A stretch of DNA of 64,000 bases from CAITJF01 sp032654645 (GTDB taxonomy: Bacteria > Pseudomonadota > Gammaproteobacteria > Burkholderiales > Gallionellaceae): positions 46,238 through 110,237 of the forward strand of contig JAULAW010000001.1 of the NCBI GenBank assembly GCA_032654645.1, given 5' to 3'. Below are positions 60,093-64,000 of this stretch, piece by piece (position 1 is the first letter of the stretch; every line of letters begins with the position of its first letter). Below the pieces are notes generated by a model that worked only from the letters and a program-made list of their open reading frames with translations, was not told the DNA's origin and did no database searches. A program made the position numbers and the translations under genes.

Positions 60093-62198
60093 ATGAAGAA
60101 AACGACACAAGGAATCGAGCAGCGGACACGCGGACGGGACACCGCCGCAGAAAAATCCGCCGCCAAAACCTTCATCCAACGCTGGGGCGACCCGCTGACC
60201 CTGGACCTGAACGGCGACGGCATCCACACCGTTCCGCTGAAGACACCTCCTTTGCTGTTCGACATCAACGCCAATGGCATCAAGATCAGCACCGGCTGGA
60301 TCGCGCCGGATGACGGGCTGCTGGTGCTGGACAGGAACGGCAACGGCATGGTGGATAGCGGCGCTGAACTCTTCGGCGATGCCACGCCAGCCTACGATGC
60401 GGCGGGCAACCCAACCTCGGCCCGGACGGCGGACGGCTTCGCGGCCTTGGCCCAGGAAGACACCAACGCCGACGGCATCGTCAACAACCTCGACGCCCAC
60501 TTCGCCGCCCTCAAAGTCTGGCAAGACCTGAACCAGGATGGGCTCTCGCAACCCGACGAGCTCAAGAGCCTCGCCGAAGCCGGCATCGCCAGCATCAACA
60601 CCGCCCGCACCCTGCACAACCAACTGCTGCCCAGCGGCAACCAGATGGCCGACATGGGCACGTTTACGCGCGCCGACGGCAGCACCGGCAGCACCGGCAG
60701 CACCGGAGCGCCCCAAGGCATGGCCGACATCAACCTCGCGCTCGACACCTTCCACCGCAGCTTCGCCGACACCATCCCGCCCACCCCCGCAGCGCTGGCC
60801 CTGCCGGATATGCAAGGCTCGGGCAAAGTGCGCGACCTGAGAGAAGCCGCCAGCCTGCAAACCGCAGCCGGGCAGGCATTGGCCGCCGCGCTCGGCAACT
60901 ACAACAGCGCCGCCACGCGCGAAGACCAGCTCGCGCAGATCGACGCCCTCATCGGCGCATGGGCGGCCACCGCCGGATTCGGCACCCTGCAAAGCCGCGC
61001 CGCCGCCCGCGGCTACACCTTCACCCTCGGCCTCGATGCCGTCCGCCAGAGCCGCCTGGCCGCGCTGGAAGCGTTCAACGGGCGCGGTTACTTCAAGATG
61101 CCGTGGGAAGGGGCGAGTTTTGGGGAAAGCGCGCGGCAGGGGTTGACGGTGGGCTGGGGCGGCAACCCCAAGGCCATGTACGGCGCGCTGTGGGGGCAGG
61201 CGGGCCTGCTCGACCAGGCCTACGCCGCGCTCAAAGAATCCGTCTACCGGGCCCTGCTGCCGCAAACCCGGCTCAAACCTTATCTGGACAGCATCGGCCT
61301 GACGCTGGCTGGCGGTGCTTTCAGTTTGGATTTCACCGCGGTGCAAACCGCCTTCACCGGCACGGCAGCGGCCGACCCCGACAAAGCGGTGGTTGACCTC
61401 ATCGAATTCAACCGCTACGGCAAGGATATTTTTGCGGGCACGTCCTGGCAGACCGGTGGCTGGAAGCTGCTGGGCGACACGCTCAGCAGCGTGGCGATCA
61501 CCCCATCCATCCAGAAGACGCTGACGGATTTCAACATCGGCATGGGCGGGCATCCGGAACAAATCGTCCGGGCCGGGCAAGACCAGGTGCTGATCGCCGG
61601 CGATCTGGGCAGCACGCTGGCTGGGGGCTGGAGGAACGATGTGCTGGTGGGCGGGGCGGGCGACGACACGCTGAGCGGGGGCGCGGGCAGCGACATGCTG
61701 CTGGGCGGTGCGGGGAACGACACCCTCGATGGCGGATGGGGCGCGGATACCCTGCAGGGCGGGGCGGGAAACGACACGCTGATCGGCGGCTATCACAACG
61801 ACACCTACCTGTACAACCGGGGAGATGGCGCCGACACCCTCGTGGATAGCAGTTGGGGGTATTCGGGGTTCGGGGACGTCAATACCCTGCAATTCGACGC
61901 GGGGATCACCGCAGCGGATATCGCTGTCTCCTACGACAGCACAGCCCAATCGGTGGTGCTGGGTTTAGGCAATGGCGACCAGATTCATATCGGTGACCCG
62001 ATGGGGTTCGGCTGGGATTGGAAATCCCTTGCCATTCAGCAGCTCAAGTTTGCGGATGGCAGCGTTGTTTCTACCGATGCGCTGATCAAGCGGCGCGGCA
62101 TGGCGCAAAACGGCACGGGCGGGGCGGACACGCTGCAAGGCATCGGCAGCAACAACAAACCAGCGGCTAACAGCGAGGTATGGAGGGTGGCTGCATGA
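60093..62198 (+). CDS. RTX / EF-hand calcium-binding protein (type I secretion substrate)
   Basis: A 701-residue protein. EF-hand-like loops DLNGDGIHT, DRNGNGMVD, DTNADGIVN and DLNQDGLSQ lie within the first 170 residues, in the TLDLNGDGI...LLFDINANG module shared with the next RTX gene. A helical middle follows. RTX nonapeptides at about 515-575 (GGAGDDTLSGGAGSDMLLGG and similar) precede a DTYLYNRGDGADT beta region. Calcium drives folding after export by the adjacent ABC transporter. It has no Sec signal, as expected. The C-terminus ends oddly (GTGGADTLQGIGSNNKPAAN then SEVWRVAA), breaking off inside a repeat, and the stop overlaps the lipoprotein start. Compared with the next paralogue it lacks about 240 N-terminal residues. 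Confidence 0.85.
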   Translation: MKKTTQGIEQRTRGRDTAAEKSAAKTFIQRWGDPLTLDLNGDGIHTVPLKTPPLLFDINANGIKISTGWIAPDDGLLVLDRNGNGMVDSGAELFGDATPAYDAAGNPTSARTADGFAALAQEDTNADGIVNNLDAHFAALKVWQDLNQDGLSQPDELKSLAEAGIASINTARTLHNQLLPSGNQMADMGTFTRADGSTGSTGSTGAPQGMADINLALDTFHRSFADTIPPTPAALALPDMQGSGKVRDLREAASLQTAAGQALAAALGNYNSAATREDQLAQIDALIGAWAATAGFGTLQSRAAARGYTFTLGLDAVRQSRLAALEAFNGRGYFKMPWEGASFGESARQGLTVGWGGNPKAMYGALWGQAGLLDQAYAALKESVYRALLPQTRLKPYLDSIGLTLAGGAFSLDFTAVQTAFTGTAAADPDKAVVDLIEFNRYGKDIFAGTSWQTGGWKLLGDTLSSVAITPSIQKTLTDFNIGMGGHPEQIVRAGQDQVLIAGDLGSTLAGGWRNDVLVGGAGDDTLSGGAGSDMLLGGAGNDTLDGGWGADTLQGGAGNDTLIGGYHNDTYLYNRGDGADTLVDSSWGYSGFGDVNTLQFDAGITAADIAVSYDSTAQSVVLGLGNGDQIHIGDPMGFGWDWKSLAIQQLKFADGSVVSTDALIKRRGMAQNGTGGADTLQGIGSNNKPAANSEVWRVAA

Positions 62199-62911
62199 AA
62201 TATTCTCACTCATCAATGTACGGGAAATGGGCTGTTATGTTGATTGCCATTTCAATTTTACTGACGGGTTGCGGACTATCCTCAGAGGAAAAAAACGCGA
62301 TGAATCTAGACGCGGGCGTAGTGAAGATCGAGATAGAAGTCCACCGTTTTGACATACCGCTTCGCTACATGTACCAGCAAACCATCGAAACATATGGCCG
62401 CTGGCCAACGCCTAAACTTGAGCGCGAAAGTGTTGGTGGGCTAAGTCTGAGTGTGTTGTTGCCGGCTATGCGTCCTTACTACAAAGAGGATGATGCGAAA
62501 TGGAAAGTGCAGGGACATGGTGACAGGGTGGAGGTAGCTTTGGCGAAGGGCGTGCCACGCGGGGTGCTCTCACGGAAAGCCATTTTTGACTTTGCAGAGC
62601 AAGGTAGCTTTTATAGAAGTGAACCTGACATCTATGGCCTCATTCATTTTTCTGAGAAGACTGGAAATTTGTACTTTACAAAAAATGAGGATGGGCCTGA
62701 TGTCTGGATTCGGTGTGGCACACCCGAGCTTCCGCCGAAGTGGAATGGTTTTTATTCGCCAAGCTGCATGGTTGACTCCTCATACCGTTCAGGCTTGGTA
62801 TTAAGGTACGTTTACGCATTGAGTTACCTAGCTCAATGGAAAAAAATAGACGACAACCTGAAAGCGATGTTCGACCAATTTGCTCTTGCTGCACAAACTC
62901 AAACCAAATAA
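62195..62911 (+). CDS. Lipoprotein of unknown function, possible immunity partner of the RTX protein
   Basis: 238 residues from ATG 62195 (MKYSHSSMYGKWAVMLIAIS). The lipobox LLTGC gives a lipidated Cys at about residue 27. The mature part (VHRFDIPLRYMYQQTIETYG, later VWIRCGTPELPPKWNGFYSP) is beta-rich. A GGAGGGTGG ribosome site precedes the ATG, which overlaps the RTX stop (ATGA). It is placed between two RTX paralogues. A lipoprotein coupled to a secreted toxin-like protein is a common immunity arrangement, but I do not recognise the family. Confidence 0.75.
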   Translation: MKYSHSSMYGKWAVMLIAISILLTGCGLSSEEKNAMNLDAGVVKIEIEVHRFDIPLRYMYQQTIETYGRWPTPKLERESVGGLSLSVLLPAMRPYYKEDDAKWKVQGHGDRVEVALAKGVPRGVLSRKAIFDFAEQGSFYRSEPDIYGLIHFSEKTGNLYFTKNEDGPDVWIRCGTPELPPKWNGFYSPSCMVDSSYRSGLVLRYVYALSYLAQWKKIDDNLKAMFDQFALAAQTQTK

Positions 62912-62923
62912 GGGAGAAACAAC

Positions 62924-64000
62924 ATGGCACTCAATATCACTGCGGAACAATACGCTGTTGCTCAAGCCTACGCCGATGCGGGCAACTATCAGGCCGGATG
63001 GAACTATCTCGCATTGTGCGGCGATAAATATGCGGACAATGCGGCGGCCGTGACCTCGGGTAACGCGACCGGCATAGATAAAGCCTTTGAAGTATTGGTG
63101 AAGAACCACTGGCTGAATACGGCAGGAGCCGATGCTTATGCCACGAAATTCGATCGAGTAGCAACGCAACACTTTCAACAATACGTCGCGGCTATTTCTC
63201 CCGCAAATAACTATAAGCTTCCTGACTCCCAACAAATTGAGCAGAGCTACCGAACTGCCGTAACCGATGCTGGCCTGCCACCGACCACTGCGATTGATGG
63301 TGTCATTACCAGTAGTTTTGGCAAGATTGCTGACTTGGCTTGGCCGGGTGCCAAAAGTAATGGGCCTGATTGGACTGATGGGTTGCGGATGGAAGATGCT
63401 CGGCAGGTTCCATCTAATGTGTTCAGCGATATTGGTTTTATTGAAGCGGGTAAAATAATACTCGATGACATCTTTGCTACCGTTACCGATTTGAACAATC
63501 TAGGATCGGCTGGTGATGTGGCTGCGGCTGCAATGAGCGAGTTGAAAACATCAATGAGTAAGTCGTTTATAGAGTTCGGTCTCGGCCTCGGCAACACCAT
63601 CAACGGCATCGAACAGGGAGTTGCCAACACCTTCACCGCCGCCCAAACCTTCGTCCAGCGCTTCGGCGACCCGCTGACATTAGATTTGAACGGCAACGGC
63701 ATCGAGACCGTCCCGCTCAAGGTGCCGCCGTTGCTGTTCGACATCAACGCCTCCGGCATCAAGATCAGCACCGGCTGGATCGCGCCGGATGACGGGCTGC
63801 TGGTGCTGGATAGAAACGGCAACGGCAGGGTGGATTCCGGGGCCGAACTGTTCGGCGACGCCACGCCCAAATACGATGCCGCAGGCAACCCCACCGCAGG
63901 GCGCACCGCAGACGGATTTGCCGCACTCGCGCAGGAAGACACCAACGCCGATGGCATCGTGAATGCGCTGGATGCCAACTTTTCCGCCCTGCAAGTCTGG
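62924..64000 (+). CDS. Second RTX/EF-hand protein, cut by the window end
   Basis: An open frame from ATG 62924 (GGGAGA 7 nt upstream) to the last base, at least 359 residues. MALNITAEQYAVAQAYADAG begins a unique helical N-terminal domain of about 240 residues. From about 245 (QTFVQRFGDPLTLDLNGNGI) it matches the start of the upstream RTX protein, with EF-hand-like loops DLNGNGIET, DRNGNGRVD and DTNADGIVN. The RTX nonapeptides expected further on lie beyond the window. It shows what a complete member looks like and suggests that the upstream copy has lost its N-terminus or uses the shorter form. Confidence 0.85.
   Translation, partial: MALNITAEQYAVAQAYADAGNYQAGWNYLALCGDKYADNAAAVTSGNATGIDKAFEVLVKNHWLNTAGADAYATKFDRVATQHFQQYVAAISPANNYKLPDSQQIEQSYRTAVTDAGLPPTTAIDGVITSSFGKIADLAWPGAKSNGPDWTDGLRMEDARQVPSNVFSDIGFIEAGKIILDDIFATVTDLNNLGSAGDVAAAAMSELKTSMSKSFIEFGLGLGNTINGIEQGVANTFTAAQTFVQRFGDPLTLDLNGNGIETVPLKVPPLLFDINASGIKISTGWIAPDDGLLVLDRNGNGRVDSGAELFGDATPKYDAAGNPTAGRTADGFAALAQEDTNADGIVNALDANFSALQVW

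Noticed and set aside
59913..61949. Long minus-strand frame (678 codons) opposite the RTX gene
   Set aside because: The plus strand encodes clear EF-hand and RTX repeats; the minus frame is a shadow kept open by high GC at third positions.

Overview
The window is accessory DNA from a Gram-negative bacterium, most likely a betaproteobacterium. The evidence is F-type conjugation genes, an RTX/type I secretion locus, an HU gene, EpsA-like LuxR regulators, a tRNA-Val(CAC) fragment and a broadly GC-rich codon style with AT-rich islands. No ribosomal or core metabolic gene is present. Nearly everything is mobile DNA, toxin-antitoxin genes, secretion genes or repeats.

Layout. (1) 1-5.6 kb is a scrapyard: 11-bp phased repeats, the 3' half of a tRNA-Val (a likely old integration site), an IS21 remnant that removed the start of a HigB-like toxin, a frameshifted HigA-like antitoxin, an IS1182 remnant, an intact DUF1778/GNAT toxin-antitoxin pair, and a Fic gene with three phased direct repeats in front of it. 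(2) 5.6-11.4 kb is a tightly coupled three-gene module: two large, divergent tyrosine-recombinase-like proteins and one unknown protein. A complete IS5-family element follows. (3) 13.2-19.4 kb is the wreck of an F-type conjugation operon (traW 3' fragment, traU, traN), with traW cut off by an opposing adhesin-like gene. (4) 19.5-22.5 kb is a leftward operon of small proteins: HD hydrolase, DUF4258, DUF2283, a 51-aa protein, a retropepsin-like protein and a secreted protein. (5) 22.5-56.3 kb is a block of about 32 kb bounded by two direct copies of a LuxR/EpsA-like regulator, both broken (one by a 345-bp MITE, one by a 1-nt deletion). Inside lie a giant secreted multidomain protein and then the main discovery. 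(6) 56.5-64 kb is a type I secretion ABC exporter, an integrase-domain gene and two tandem RTX/EF-hand proteins separated by a lipoprotein gene.

Main discovery. From 32.3 to 53.3 kb there are six paralogous genes encoding a transglutaminase-fold protein in which the catalytic Cys is Ser. Each carries the same boundary motif, GAYKISGGANGG, and then an unrelated hydrophobic C-terminal domain of about 90-120 residues. Each is followed at once by its own small membrane protein. Only the first copy has a signal peptide and full N-terminus; the five others begin at different internal points. This is the architecture of a polymorphic toxin locus with one expressed gene and a bank of orphan toxin-tip/immunity cassettes, comparable in layout to MafB, CDI and Rhs arrays but built on a different carrier. 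Mosaic identity between copies suggests gene conversion. One copy is frameshifted at a 7-G tract exactly at the boundary. Three different insertion sequences sit one after another at a single CTAG inside a duplicated immunity gene.

The toxin and immunity roles are inferred from architecture; no C-terminal domain matches a family I can name.
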